Position numbers and translations under genes: made by a program. This document shows positions 44,866-53,972 of a stretch of 64,000 nt of DNA, in pieces. Origin of the DNA: Alphaproteobacteria bacterium (GTDB lineage Bacteria > Pseudomonadota > Alphaproteobacteria > Micropepsales > Micropepsaceae). Below the pieces are notes generated by a model that saw only the letters and a program-made list of their open reading frames with translations, did not search any database and was not told the DNA's origin. Numbering within the stretch: the stretch's first letter is position 1; each line of letters opens with the position of its first letter. The stretch spans positions 1-64,000 of the forward strand of contig JAGOBA010000011.1 in assembly GCA_017983635.1 (NCBI GenBank). Reading direction: 5' to 3'.

Positions 44866-45471
44866 ATGTACGTCCCCAAGCACTTTGCCATCGATGATCT
44901 GGCCTCGCAGCATTCGCTGATCGAGGCGCATGATTTTGGCGTCTTGGTCAGCAGGGGGGCGGGTGGGCTTTTTGCGACGCATATTCCGTTCCTGCTGAAG
45001 CGCGGCGAGGGGCAGTTTGGGACGCTTTACGGGCACGTCGCGCGCGCCAATCCGCATGTGCAGTTGTTCGGTTCGGAAGCGCTGGTGGTTTTTTCGGGGC
45101 CGCACGCCTATGTGTCGCCGACATGGTACTCGGACCGGTCGACGAATGTGCCGACGTGGAACTATGCCGCGGTGCATTGCACCGGCGTGCCGGTCGGGAT
45201 TGATCGGGATCAACTCGCGCACTTGAGCGAGATGGCAGAGCGTTACGAAGGTGTCGACGGTTGGAGCACGAAGGAACTGAAGCCCGAGATCGCGGAGGCC
45301 ATGCCGCGCGGGGTGGTGACGTTCCGGCTGGAGATTGCGCGGATCGAGGGCAAGGCGAAGCTTTCTCAGAACAAGCCGAAGGGCGAGCGTGAGCGAGTGA
45401 TCGAGGGATTGAGGCGTGACGGCGAGACGAAGTTGGTCGCGCTTATGCGCCGCGAATTGGACAAAGTTTGA
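44866..45471 (+). CDS. PaiB-family FMN-binding protein
   Basis: This 201-residue protein opens MYVPKHFAIDDLASQHSLIEAHDFGVLVS and contains HIPFLLKRGEGQFGTLYGHVARANPH and VSPTWYSDRSTNVPTWNYAAVHCTG, the conserved blocks of PaiB (FMN-binding negative regulator) proteins. The fold is a split barrel that binds flavin. The regulatory role described in Bacillus may not apply here. It sits within the beta-oxidation gene run but could be a bystander. Confidence 0.9.
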   Translation: MYVPKHFAIDDLASQHSLIEAHDFGVLVSRGAGGLFATHIPFLLKRGEGQFGTLYGHVARANPHVQLFGSEALVVFSGPHAYVSPTWYSDRSTNVPTWNYAAVHCTGVPVGIDRDQLAHLSEMAERYEGVDGWSTKELKPEIAEAMPRGVVTFRLEIARIEGKAKLSQNKPKGERERVIEGLRRDGETKLVALMRRELDKV

Positions 45472-45503
45472 GTTTCGATCTTTAGGGATAGATGGAGGAA
45501 GTC

Positions 45504-46709
45504 ATGACGGAGTGTTTCATTTACGACACCGTGCGCACGCCGCGCGGCAAAGGGCGCAAGGATGGCGCGCTGCATGAGGTGACGGCGCTGGAGCTCGGCA
45601 CGCAGGTGCTGAAGAACATCCGCGACCGCAACAATCTGGATACGTCGAAGGTCGACGACGTTGTGTTCGGCTGCGTCGATCCGGTCGGCGAGCAGGGCTC
45701 GAACATCGCGCGCATCGCGGTCTTGAACGCCGACTACGCGGAGAGCGTTGCGGGCGTGCAGATCAACCGCTTCTGCGCCAGCGGCTTGGAAGCCTGCAAT
45801 ATGGCGGCGGGCCAGGTGATGTCGGGACAGTCCGACATGACGATCGGCGGCGGCGTCGAATCGATGAGCCGCGTCGGCATGGGCGCTTCGGGCGGCGCGT
45901 GGGCGACGGATCCTTCGATTGCGATCAAGAGCTATTTCACGCCGCAAGGCATCGGCGCGGATCTGATCGCGACGCTGGATGGGTTCTCGCGCGACGACGT
46001 CGACGCGTACTCGGTCGAAAGCCAGAAGCGTGCGGCGAATGCGTGGAAGAACGGCTATTTCAAGAAGTCCGTGACGCCGGTGAAGGACATCAACGGGCTC
46101 ACGATCCTGGATCGCGACGAGCATATGCGCGCCGACACGACGATGCAGTCGCTGGCTTCGCTGCAGCCGGCGTTCTTGATGCCGGGCGAGTTCGCGTTCG
46201 ATGCGGTCGCGCAGCAGCGTTACCCGGAGGTCGAGCAGATCAATCACGTGCATCACGCCGGCAACTCGTCGGGTATCGTGGACGGCGCGGCGGCGGTGTT
46301 GATGGGCACGAAGGAAGCCGGCCGGTCCGGCGGGCTGAAGCCGCGGGCGCGCATTCGGGCGTTCGCGTCGATCGGGTCGGAGCCGTGCATCATGCTGACG
46401 GGCCCTGCGCTTGTCACGCAGAAGGTGTTAAAGCGCGCCGGTATGACGGCGAAAGACATCGATCTTTTTGAGCTGAACGAAGCGTTCGCGTCGGTGGTCA
46501 TGCGCTTCATGAAGGTGCTCGACATTCCGCACGACAAGATCAACGTCAATGGCGGTGCGATCGCGATGGGCCATCCCTTGGGTGCGACGGGCGCGATGAT
46601 CCTGGGCACGGTGTTGGACGAGCTGGAGCGGCGGAACTTGAACACCGCGCTGGTCACGCTCTGCGTCGGCGCCGGCATGGGCACGGCCACGATCATCGAA
46701 CGCGTCTAA
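45504..46709 (+). CDS. Acetyl-CoA C-acyltransferase (thiolase, FadA/FadI-type)
   Basis: This 401-residue thiolase has nucleophile Cys in [45 protein letters not shown] and a final [13 protein letters not shown]ys. All catalytic residues (Cys, His, Cys) are present. It cleaves 3-ketoacyl-CoA. The ATG at 45504 has GGAGGA 6 nt upstream; the upstream in-frame ATG at 45492 lies in that ribosome site. The FadJ-like gene follows by 14 nt, forming the two-subunit trifunctional complex. Confidence 0.92.
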   Translation: MTECFIYDTVRTPRGKGRKDGALHEVTALELGTQVLKNIRDRNNLDTSKVDDVVFGCVDPVGEQGSNIARIAVLNADYAESVAGVQINRFCASGLEACNMAAGQVMSGQSDMTIGGGVESMSRVGMGASGGAWATDPSIAIKSYFTPQGIGADLIATLDGFSRDDVDAYSVESQKRAANAWKNGYFKKSVTPVKDINGLTILDRDEHMRADTTMQSLASLQPAFLMPGEFAFDAVAQQRYPEVEQINHVHHAGNSSGIVDGAAAVLMGTKEAGRSGGLKPRARIRAFASIGSEPCIMLTGPALVTQKVLKRAGMTAKDIDLFELNEAFASVVMRFMKVLDIPHDKINVNGGAIAMGHPLGATGAMILGTVLDELERRNLNTALVTLCVGAGMGTATIIERV

Positions 46710-46723
46710 GAGGAAACGAACCA

Positions 46724-48934
46724 ATGGAACTCAAGGTCTTTAAGTGGAATCAGGATGCGGACGGCATTGTCACGCTGACGTGGGACGATCCGGAGCGCAC
46801 GATGAACGTGCTGTCGAACAAGGCGCTCGCCGATATCGGTGTGGCGATCGTCAAGATCGTGGGCGACCCTTCGATCAAAGGTACGATCATCACGTCGGGC
46901 AAGGCGAACGGCTTTTGTGCCGGCGCGGCGCTCGATGAGATGGAAGGTCAGGCGAGCGGCGCGGGTGCGCCGAAGAGCGAAGAAGAGCGCGTGCGGCAAC
47001 GCTATGAGGGCGTTCTGCAGTTCAACATGCTGCTGCGCAAGCTTGAGACCTGCGGCAAGCCGATCGTCGCGGCGATCAACGGGCTCGCGCTCGGCGGCGG
47101 GTTGGAAGTGACGCTGGCGTGTCACTACCGCGTCGTGGCGGACAATCCGAAGATCCAGCTGGGTCTGCCGGAGTCGAAGGTGGGCTTGCTGCCGGGCGGC
47201 GGCGGGACGCAGCGTCTGCCGCGCCTGATGGGCGCGCAACCGGCGCTCGGTCTGATCATGCAAGGCGGTTCGCTCGATCCGAAGGCGGCGGCGGCGCAAA
47301 AGGTCGTGCACAAGGTGGTGCCGGCCGATCAACTGATCGCGGAAGCCAAGCGCTGGATCAAGGAAACGCCCGATCCGGTGCAGCCCTGGGACAAGAAGGG
47401 TTTCGAGGTTCCGGGCGGGCTTCCGAACGACAAGGGTTCCTCGACCGTGTTCACGATGGGCAACGCGCTCTATCGCAAGAACTCGTTCAACAACTATCCG
47501 GCGCAGCGCTACATTCTGTCGTGCGTTTATGAAGGGCTTGCTGTGCCGATCGATGCGGGTCTTCGCATCGAGGCGCGTTACTTCACGAAGCTGCTGATGG
47601 ATCCGGCGTCGCGGAACATGATCCGCTCGCTGTTCCTGTCCATGCAGGACCTGGGCAAGGGCGCGCGGCGGCCGGCGAATGTGGCGCCGACCTCGGTCAA
47701 GAAACTCGGCGTGATCGGTGCCGGCATGATGGGTGCGGGCATCGCTTACGTGTCGGCGCAGGCCGGCATGGACGTCGTGCTGATCGATCGTACGATCGAA
47801 GAGGCGGAGAAGGGCAAGGCCTATTCGACGAAGCTGCTTGATGGGCAGATCTCGAAGGGGCGCTCGACGGCGGAGAAGAAAGAGAAGCTGCTCTCGCTGA
47901 TCAAGCCGTCAACGAACTATGAGGAGCTGAAGGGTTGCGATCTGGTGATCGAGGCGGTGTTCGAGAGCCGCGAGATCAAGGCGGACGTGACGAAGAAGGC
48001 CGAGGCGCAGTTGACGGACAAAGGCGTGTTCGGTTCGAACACGTCGACGTTACCGATCACGGGCCTCGCCGAGGCCAGCGTACGGCCGGAGAACTTCGTC
48101 GGCATTCACTTTTTCTCGCCGGTCGACAAGATGCAGCTGGTCGAAATCATCACGGGTAAGAAGACCGGAGACTATGCGCTCGCCATGGCGGTCGACTATG
48201 TGAAGCAGATCAAGAAGACGCCGATCGTCGTCAACGACTCGCGCGGCTTCTACACCTCGCGCTGCTTCGGCACGTATGTGGCGGAGGGCCAAGAGATGCT
48301 GGCGGAAGGTATTGCGCCGGCGATCGTCGACAATGTCGGTCGCATGACCGGCATGCCGCGCGGGCCGCTGGAGCTTGCCGACGACGTTGCGCTGGACCTT
48401 GCCTACAAGGTGCGCGAGGCGACGAAGAAGGACCTCGGCGACAAATACGAGGCGGGTCCGGCGGACACGCTGATCGAAACGATGGTGGCTAAGCTCGGCC
48501 GCTTCGGGCGCAAGAACGCGAAGGGCTTCTATGACTACCCGTCGGACGGCGGCAAGAAGCGCCTGTGGCCGGGGTTAAAGGACATCGTGAAGTACAAGGT
48601 GACGTCGACGACGCCGGAGTTGGTGGACGAACTGCGCAAGCGCTTCATCTACCGTCAGGCGATCGAAGCGGCGCGCTGCTTTGAAGAAAACGTCGTCACC
48701 GATCCGCGCGAAGCGGACGTAGGCGCGATCTTGGGGTGGGGCTTTGCCCCCTATACCGGTGGGCCGCTCTCGGTGATCGATACGGTCGGCACGAAGAAGT
48801 TCGTCGAGGACTGCGATCGCTTGGCACAGAAATACGGCAAGCGGTTTTTGCCGGGTAAGCTACTGCGCGACATGGCGGAGAGGGGCGACACGTTTTACGG
48901 CCGCTTCAATCCGGCGAAGAAGGCCGCGGCTTAA
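46724..48934 (+). CDS. Fatty-acid oxidation multifunctional enzyme (enoyl-CoA hydratase / 3-hydroxyacyl-CoA dehydrogenase)
   Basis: This 736-residue fusion has an N-terminal crotonase half (GFCAGAALDEME, LALGGGLEVTLACHYRV, GLPESKVGLLPGGGGTQRLPRL). The NAD-binding domain starts at about residue 328 (GVIGAGMMGAGIAYVSAQAG), with FFSPVDKMQLVEII for the active-site region, and two 3HCDH C-terminal domains follow. This is the FadJ/FadB alpha-subunit layout, hydrating enoyl-CoA and oxidising the hydroxyacyl-CoA for the thiolase encoded 14 nt upstream. The ribosome site is GAGGAAA. A strong terminator follows. Confidence 0.93.
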   Translation: MELKVFKWNQDADGIVTLTWDDPERTMNVLSNKALADIGVAIVKIVGDPSIKGTIITSGKANGFCAGAALDEMEGQASGAGAPKSEEERVRQRYEGVLQFNMLLRKLETCGKPIVAAINGLALGGGLEVTLACHYRVVADNPKIQLGLPESKVGLLPGGGGTQRLPRLMGAQPALGLIMQGGSLDPKAAAAQKVVHKVVPADQLIAEAKRWIKETPDPVQPWDKKGFEVPGGLPNDKGSSTVFTMGNALYRKNSFNNYPAQRYILSCVYEGLAVPIDAGLRIEARYFTKLLMDPASRNMIRSLFLSMQDLGKGARRPANVAPTSVKKLGVIGAGMMGAGIAYVSAQAGMDVVLIDRTIEEAEKGKAYSTKLLDGQISKGRSTAEKKEKLLSLIKPSTNYEELKGCDLVIEAVFESREIKADVTKKAEAQLTDKGVFGSNTSTLPITGLAEASVRPENFVGIHFFSPVDKMQLVEIITGKKTGDYALAMAVDYVKQIKKTPIVVNDSRGFYTSRCFGTYVAEGQEMLAEGIAPAIVDNVGRMTGMPRGPLELADDVALDLAYKVREATKKDLGDKYEAGPADTLIETMVAKLGRFGRKNAKGFYDYPSDGGKKRLWPGLKDIVKYKVTSTTPELVDELRKRFIYRQAIEAARCFEENVVTDPREADVGAILGWGFAPYTGGPLSVIDTVGTKKFVEDCDRLAQKYGKRFLPGKLLRDMAERGDTFYGRFNPAKKAAA

Positions 48935-48960
48935 GACAAGAAGTCACGCTTGACTGTTTC

Positions 48961-48993
48961 GGGGTGCGGCGTCATAAGCCGCGCCCCTTTTTG
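48961..48993 (+). terminator. Rho-independent terminator of the beta-oxidation operon
   Basis: GGGGTGCGGC (48961-48970) pairs with GCCGCGCCCC (48978-48987) with one G-T pair, followed by five T residues. Confidence 0.85.
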
Positions 48994-49010
48994 TTGGAAA
49001 GTGCAGTCGA

Positions 49011-49778
49011 ATGCGGCGCGATATGCCGAAGGTTATCGTCGAGCGCCCGCGTAGCGGGGCGGGAAAGTTGCGGAACCGTAAGCCGGTTCGCGACGACGAC
49101 GAGCTGTTGCCATCGAAGATTGGAGCGAAACGCGACGCGCGCGAACGCGGCGGTTACAAGTCGCTGAACGAGAACCTGAAGCCACTTCGACGCTATCTGG
49201 AGTCGCAAGTTGGCAGGCCTTGGAACAAGGTTTGGTCGGAGATCAGCGAGAACCTCAAGCCGTCGAACACGGTGCAGCAACACGTGCGCGACCACATTCC
49301 CGACTTCGTGGCCATCAAGACGTCCTTCAAGGACGGTGAGATTTGGGTGGATCATCGCTGGTCGCGCGGGCCGCTGAAGAGCTCGCACGTTAGGCTGTTT
49401 GTCGATCCGAAGAGCGGTCTGCTACGCCGCAACAAATATTGGACGTCTTGGGCGGCAAAGAAGCGGGCACAGCGTGCGGTCGACGAAAAGGCACGGAATG
49501 CGCGCATGCGAGTCGTTTCGCCGACCAAGCAGCTGCATCTGCTCGCGGATGGTGCCTGGTGGGAGGTGACTCTCGCGCCGGTGCCGACCGGGGTCGAGAT
49601 GCGTAAGACGGCCTATGGCATGCAGCGTATCGTGGTCGAGCATCCTTTCGCGGATGCGGTCCTTGATGCGGGGCTGAGTTCGCTGTCGCGGGCGGAACTC
49701 TACGGCGCTTCAGGCGTTTATGCCGTCTCCAAGCGCCAGTTGTCCAAGAAGGCGATGCGCGATTGGGAGTTGCGCTGA
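49011..49778 (+). CDS. Hypothetical protein, 255 residues
   Basis: I do not recognise this protein. It has a basic N-terminus (VIVERPRSGAGKLRNRKPV) and a central block LNENLKPLRRYLESQVGRPWNKVWSEISENL followed by VQQHVRDHIPDFVAI. Basic segments (WAAKKRAQRAVDEKARNARM) come next, and the end repeats LSSLSRAELYGASGVYAVSKRQLSKKAM. There is no signal or membrane segment. The many Arg, Lys and Trp suggest nucleic-acid contact, which is a guess. The start at 49011 has GGAAAG upstream; an ATG at 49023 is also possible. Confidence 0.75.
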   Translation: MRRDMPKVIVERPRSGAGKLRNRKPVRDDDELLPSKIGAKRDARERGGYKSLNENLKPLRRYLESQVGRPWNKVWSEISENLKPSNTVQQHVRDHIPDFVAIKTSFKDGEIWVDHRWSRGPLKSSHVRLFVDPKSGLLRRNKYWTSWAAKKRAQRAVDEKARNARMRVVSPTKQLHLLADGAWWEVTLAPVPTGVEMRKTAYGMQRIVVEHPFADAVLDAGLSSLSRAELYGASGVYAVSKRQLSKKAMRDWELR

Positions 49779-49856
49779 CGCTGGTGTGCGGAACGCCTCT
49801 TTCCGGCGGGTATGCGGTTGTGTTAGCTCGTGCATGACAACAAGGGGTTTCTCGCC

Positions 49857-50402
49857 ATGCGCGCCGTTTTTCTTTCTTTGCTCTTGATCGCCGGGTTCGC
49901 CGCTCCGGCGGTTGCCGCGGACCGGAAGGTCCAAGAGTTCGTCGGGGTCTATCTGGGCCATGGCGGCGAGGAGCATGCGGGCGAGACCGACAAGCAGCTT
50001 GGGACTTCGCGCTTCAGTCAAGTGATCATCCGGCCCGCGGCGGAGAACGGCTTTTCGATCGAGTGGTCGACACTGAAGCTGAAGGGCGACGAGTTGCCGG
50101 GTTCTGCCGACACGAAAAGCTACACTCAGACGTTTCGGGCGACCGACAAGCCCAACGTCTTTCGCGACATCACCTCGGGCGATCTCAACTTGAATCAGGA
50201 CACGTCCTGGGCGGTCATTTCCGGCGACACGCTGTCGATCGTTCAGGTTTCGGTCGGGCCGGATGGCGGGTATTTCGTCACGCACTATGATCGCACTCTG
50301 ACCGAAAAGGGCATGGATGTGCGGTTCACTCGCTTCGAGAACAGCAGGATCGTGCGCGCGGTTCGCTTGAGCCTGCTCAAGGGCCCGGCAAAAGTTAACT
50401 AG
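49857..50402 (+). CDS. Secreted hypothetical protein, paralogue of the next gene
   Basis: The 181-residue protein has signal peptide MRAVFLSLLLIAGFAAPAVA and a mature part opening with ADRKVQEFVGVYLG. The C-terminal half has ISGDTLSIVQVSVGPDGGYFVTHYDRTL, matching the next gene closely, so the two are tandem duplicates. A lipocalin-like beta-barrel is possible from the strand pattern and the G-x-x-x-G opening. The ATG at 49857 is preferred. Confidence 0.8.
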   Translation: MRAVFLSLLLIAGFAAPAVAADRKVQEFVGVYLGHGGEEHAGETDKQLGTSRFSQVIIRPAAENGFSIEWSTLKLKGDELPGSADTKSYTQTFRATDKPNVFRDITSGDLNLNQDTSWAVISGDTLSIVQVSVGPDGGYFVTHYDRTLTEKGMDVRFTRFENSRIVRAVRLSLLKGPAKVN

Positions 50403-50486
50403 GGGGCGTTGCACGCTCTGCCCAGCCCTGATTTGATGGCGTCAGTTCAGGGCAGGGGCGCCCACCAACGTTCAAGGGGACTACAC

Positions 50487-51008
50487 ATGCGCATTGCTTT
50501 GGTTCTGGGAGCGGCCGCGCTGGTGCTCGCTTCGGCGGTTCAAGCGGCGGATCGCAAGATCGACGACTTCATGGGCCGCTGGGTCGGCACCGGACAGGCG
50601 ACGCAGGGCACCGCGGTTACGCAGTCTCGCGATTCGGAAGTGATTTTCGAGAAGGCGGCGGACGGGTTCAAGGTCTCGTGGACGACGATGTCGTCGAACG
50701 TCAACGAGGCGTCGAAGTCGAAGGTCAAGGCGTCGGAGCTGACGTTCAAGAAGGGCAAGAAGCCGGGTGTGTTCGTCGACGTGAAGTCCGGCGCAGCGAC
50801 GGAAGGCAAGAAGACGACGTGGGCCAGGCTCTCCGGCGATACGCTCTCGATCACGCAACTCGTGATCGGCGAAGACGGGCAGTGGGATGTCACGGTTTAT
50901 AACCGTACGCTCAAAGGCGCAGAGGCGATGAACTTGGCGTTCACGCGAATTACGAACGGCGCGATCGCGCGGCAAGCGTCGCTCGAAATGAGCAAGGCCA
51001 AAGACTGA
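50487..51008 (+). CDS. Secreted hypothetical protein, paralogue of the previous gene
   Basis: This 173-residue protein has signal peptide MRIALVLGAAALVLASAVQA and a mature part ADRKIDDFMGRWVGTG. LSGDTLSITQLVIGEDGQWDVTVYNRTL corresponds to the segment in the upstream gene at the same position, and both end in a short helical tail. Mature sequences have diverged, so they may have different ligands. AAGGGG lies before the start. A strong terminator follows at 51050. Confidence 0.82.
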   Translation: MRIALVLGAAALVLASAVQAADRKIDDFMGRWVGTGQATQGTAVTQSRDSEVIFEKAADGFKVSWTTMSSNVNEASKSKVKASELTFKKGKKPGVFVDVKSGAATEGKKTTWARLSGDTLSITQLVIGEDGQWDVTVYNRTLKGAEAMNLAFTRITNGAIARQASLEMSKAKD

Positions 51009-51012
51009 CGCT

Positions 51013-51038
51013 CGTTCGAACGATTGAACGACGTTCAA
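51013..51038. promoter_or_regulatory. Tandem palindromes, FadR/PsrA-like operator candidate
   Basis: CGTTCGAACG (51013-51022) is directly followed by TTGAAC-GAC-GTTCAA (51024-51038). The second has the same form as the palindrome at 58112 (TTGAAC-AAC-GTTCAA). It lies about 130 bp before the alpha/beta hydrolase start but ahead of the terminator at 51050, so its target is unclear. Confidence 0.45.
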
Positions 51039-51049
51039 ATATCGATTTC

Positions 51050-51079
51050 AGCGCGGCGCACGGACGCCGCGCTTTTTTT
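51050..51079 (+). terminator. Rho-independent terminator
   Basis: AGCGCGGCG (51050-51058) and CGCCGCGCT (51065-51073) form a perfect stem with a 6-nt loop, followed by seven T residues. It ends the tandem secreted-protein transcript. Confidence 0.92.
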
Positions 51080-51170
51080 GTGCGCGCGGGACTGGCAAGG
51101 TTGCACGTGATGCAACTGATTCAGGGGCGGTTCGTTTCTCCGATTCCAGTCGCGTCCGGGGGCTAATGCT

Positions 51171-52100
51171 ATGACCGCTGCGGCGGCGGTGCGTGCTGTG
51201 CAAGTCCATTGGCCTGAGCGGCGGACCATCAAGATGTGGGACGGCAACGTCTCGTGCCTCGCGTGGGAGGCGGCGGACTCGCGCGCGCCGTCGGTACACT
51301 TCGCGCACGCGAACGGGTTTAACGCGCTGACCTACCGCACTTTGCTCGACGGCGTTGGCGACGAGATGCGGCTTTATGCAAGCGATCTGCGCGGACACGG
51401 GCAGACGACGCTGGCCGCGAACCCGAAGGGGATGCGGACGTGGCTGATCTACCGCGACGATATCTTGCGCACGCTGCATGAGCTCGACGGGCGGCCGAAG
51501 ATGCTGGCCGGGCATTCGATGGGCGCGACGGCGAGCTTGGCGGCGGCGCTGGCCAAGCCGAATTGGGTGACCGGTTTGGTTCTGGTCGAGCCGGTGATCT
51601 TGCCGCCCCGCTATATTCGCTGGATGCGATTCCTGAAGGCGCTCGGCATGGCCGAACGCGTATCGCCGTTGATCGCGCAGGCCAAGCGGCGGCGCGGGAT
51701 TTTTCCGTCGCGCGAGGCGATGTTCGAGGCCTATCGCGGGCGCGGGGCGTTCGGTACGTGGCCAGAGGAGGTCGTGCGCGACTACATCGTGGGCGGGACC
51801 GTCGACTACATCGACGACCGGCAGGTGCGGCTTGCCTGTACGCCCGGATGGGAAGCCGCGAACTATGCCGCGAATGCGCTCGACATCTGGCGCGATCTCG
51901 ACCGGCTGCGTTGCCCGCTGACGCTGATCGTGGGCGACAAGCGATCGACCTGTCCGGATCCGGTGGTCGAGCTTCTGATCGCGCAGCGGCCGGAGATCCG
52001 GGTCGTGAAGGCGCCGGGGGCGAGCCACTTCCTGCCGATGGAGCATCCCGAGATCGTGCAGCGTGAGATCCGTGCGATGGCCGGGCTATCGGCGGGGTAG
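51171..52100 (+). CDS. Alpha/beta hydrolase
   Basis: This 309-residue cytoplasmic hydrolase has VHFAHANGFNALTYRTLL (oxyanion region HANG), the nucleophile motif LAGHSMGATASL near residue 105, a late acid in TLIVGDKRSTCPDP and His in GASHFLPMEHP. The catalytic triad is complete. The lid region is moderately long. The substrate is likely an ester or lactone; the fold alone does not tell more. Confidence 0.9.
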   Translation: MTAAAAVRAVQVHWPERRTIKMWDGNVSCLAWEAADSRAPSVHFAHANGFNALTYRTLLDGVGDEMRLYASDLRGHGQTTLAANPKGMRTWLIYRDDILRTLHELDGRPKMLAGHSMGATASLAAALAKPNWVTGLVLVEPVILPPRYIRWMRFLKALGMAERVSPLIAQAKRRRGIFPSREAMFEAYRGRGAFGTWPEEVVRDYIVGGTVDYIDDRQVRLACTPGWEAANYAANALDIWRDLDRLRCPLTLIVGDKRSTCPDPVVELLIAQRPEIRVVKAPGASHFLPMEHPEIVQREIRAMAGLSAG

Positions 52101-52242
52101 CTTTGCGCCTGGCGTCGAACGGTGACGATCGCTTTTGCCGTGGGCGATGCCGAGCTGCGGGTCGACATCGCCGGCATATTCTATCGAGGCCGCGATGTTG
52201 CCGCTACAATGGTCGAGCGACCTTAGGCGCCGCTTGCCGTTG

Positions 52243-53160
52243 CTAGGCGGATAGGCCGGGCACAACCAGACTCTCCAAGTGCGCGCGCATGTCGGGGGGG
52301 ATTTCGATGGCTTTGCGGGTGGTGAGGTCCATCGCGACCGCGACGGCTTCGGCGGTGGCGAAGCACTCGCCGGACTCGCCGTCGAATAGCCAATGGCACC
52401 AGACATAGGTTTTGGACGAGACCGATCGGAGACCGCTCTTCAGTACCAAGAGATCGCCCATGCCGGCGGCGATGCGGTAGACGAAGCGATACTCGAGCGC
52501 CGCGCCGCCGGTGCTCCCTGTCGAGCGGTCTTCACCGCGGGTTTGGGCGATGAGGTTCGGGATTGCGTCCGATACGCGGCCCATGTAGTGGCGTGTCATC
52601 AGATAACCCGACGCGTCGCAGTGCTCCGGCAAGACGGCGCCACGGAACGTCGTCATGAGGCCAAGGTGCTCCGCCTCGGCGAGTGTGGGGGCCGGGCGCG
52701 GCGGGGCCATATCAAGACCGCGTGGGGCGCCTTGCGGCGGCAAGTCGACGGTCAAGCGTGGGGCCTTTGCGACGGCGGTGATGGGTAAGGGAAGGCCGCC
52801 GCGCATTTCGACGTCGGTCCACTCGGTGCGGGCGACGAAGGTGGCGGCGACCGCGCCGGTCACGGCGTGCTGGATTTCTTCGTAGAGGATCAGACCCTCG
52901 CTGCGCGCGGCGAGCACGCCGCCCGACATCATGTACGGCGCGCCTGGCCGAAGCTCGCGGTGAAAGCGGACGTGATGTTCGCGCGGGATCAAGGCGGCGC
53001 GATCGCTTTGTTGCGCGCGGGCGCTCAGGCCCAAGGCGGCTGCTATAGCGGTTAGACCTTCGTCGGCCTTGGCCATGTAGAACTGAACGTTCATGTGGCC
53101 CATTTGATCGCACTCCCAGGTCTGAACGCTGGAGCGGACAACTTCGATCATGTTCGACAT
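52243..53160 (-). CDS. Double-hotdog acyl-CoA thioesterase
   Basis: This 305-residue protein contains two hotdog domains. The first (about 1-130) has WECDQMGHMNVQFYMAKADEG, the D-x-x-G-H-x-N active-site form. The second (about 165-300) has HCDASGYLMTRHYMGRVSDA and YVWCHWLFDGESGECFATAEAVAVAMDL. This is the two-domain acyl-CoA thioesterase arrangement, releasing free acids from CoA esters. It starts 2 nt after the PepSY-protein stop, so both lie in one transcript. Confidence 0.88.
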   Translation of the reverse strand: MSNMIEVVRSSVQTWECDQMGHMNVQFYMAKADEGLTAIAAALGLSARAQQSDRAALIPREHHVRFHRELRPGAPYMMSGGVLAARSEGLILYEEIQHAVTGAVAATFVARTEWTDVEMRGGLPLPITAVAKAPRLTVDLPPQGAPRGLDMAPPRPAPTLAEAEHLGLMTTFRGAVLPEHCDASGYLMTRHYMGRVSDAIPNLIAQTRGEDRSTGSTGGAALEYRFVYRIAAGMGDLLVLKSGLRSVSSKTYVWCHWLFDGESGECFATAEAVAVAMDLTTRKAIEIPPDMRAHLESLVVPGLSA

Positions 53161-53162
53161 GT

Positions 53163-53873
53163 TTACTCGGCGGGTTTCGATGTGAGGTTGCGGGGCCAGA
53201 GGCGGATGACGAGAAGACCGAAGCCGGTGATCGTCAATATGAGACCCAGGAGCGACAGCAAAATAATCGGCCAGTGGTTGAAATTCTCGCGCTCGCTGTA
53301 GTCCATGATGTGCAGCGACCAGAGAAAATCGTAGGTGCGCCAGAGGGCGCTGCGGCGGGCCATAACTTTACCGGTCAACGGTGCCACATAGAGATGCGTT
53401 GCGTCGGGGTCATCGAAGACGATCTGCCAGACGGGGAGCGTGCTGCGGTATTCGATCGGCGGGTCTGCGGCGATCAATGTCGCGGTGGCAACCTTGCCTT
53501 CACCGGCGAAGTCGGCGGTTGCGATTTGGCGTGCGCCATCTTCATCGAGCGGCGAGACGACGAGGCCCTTCTCGGCGTCGATGAGCATGTGCGGCTTGCC
53601 GGCGCTGTCGATGCGCCACATCCAACGGCCGGCGATGTCGATGAGCTCAAGGCGCGAGACGGCGACGCCCGCGGCTTCAATCGCTTTTTCCGCGGAGATC
53701 AGATTGACGGCCGTGCGCAAATCGCGCGGCTTTGCTTCGCGGATGTTGCTTTCGCTGCGAACCTGTTCAATCGGAAACCAGGTCATGTAGAGGCCGCTGA
53801 CGGTCCAAGCTAGGATCTGCAGACCGACGACCAAACCGATCCATTTGTGGATCGAAAACCACCATTTGCGCAT
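53163..53873 (-). CDS. PepSY domain-containing membrane protein
   Basis: This 236-residue protein starts [32 protein letters not shown], a first membrane helix with the HKW-G-L pattern of PepSY-associated proteins. Two PepSY-like segments follow ([29 protein letters not shown] and [18 protein letters not shown]). [18 protein letters not shown] precedes a C-terminal helix. Such proteins often accompany iron or redox systems, but none is next to it here. The ATG at 53873 is preferred. It precedes the thioesterase gene by 2 nt. Confidence 0.85.
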   Translation of the reverse strand: MRKWWFSIHKWIGLVVGLQILAWTVSGLYMTWFPIEQVRSESNIREAKPRDLRTAVNLISAEKAIEAAGVAVSRLELIDIAGRWMWRIDSAGKPHMLIDAEKGLVVSPLDEDGARQIATADFAGEGKVATATLIAADPPIEYRSTLPVWQIVFDDPDATHLYVAPLTGKVMARRSALWRTYDFLWSLHIMDYSERENFNHWPIILLSLLGLILTITGFGLLVIRLWPRNLTSKPAE

Positions 53874-53972
53874 CGCGTGTTTCGCTTGTTGCCGGGCGAC
53901 CTTAGCGTGCGATTCGCGCGAGCGCGACGGTGTGCTAAGGAACGCTACGGAACAGGTTTGGGAGAAGCCGCT

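Noticed and set aside
52101..52242. Possible small gene on the minus strand between the alpha/beta hydrolase and thioesterase genes
   Set aside because: The frame is a continuation antisense to neighbouring genes without its own start or ribosome site.
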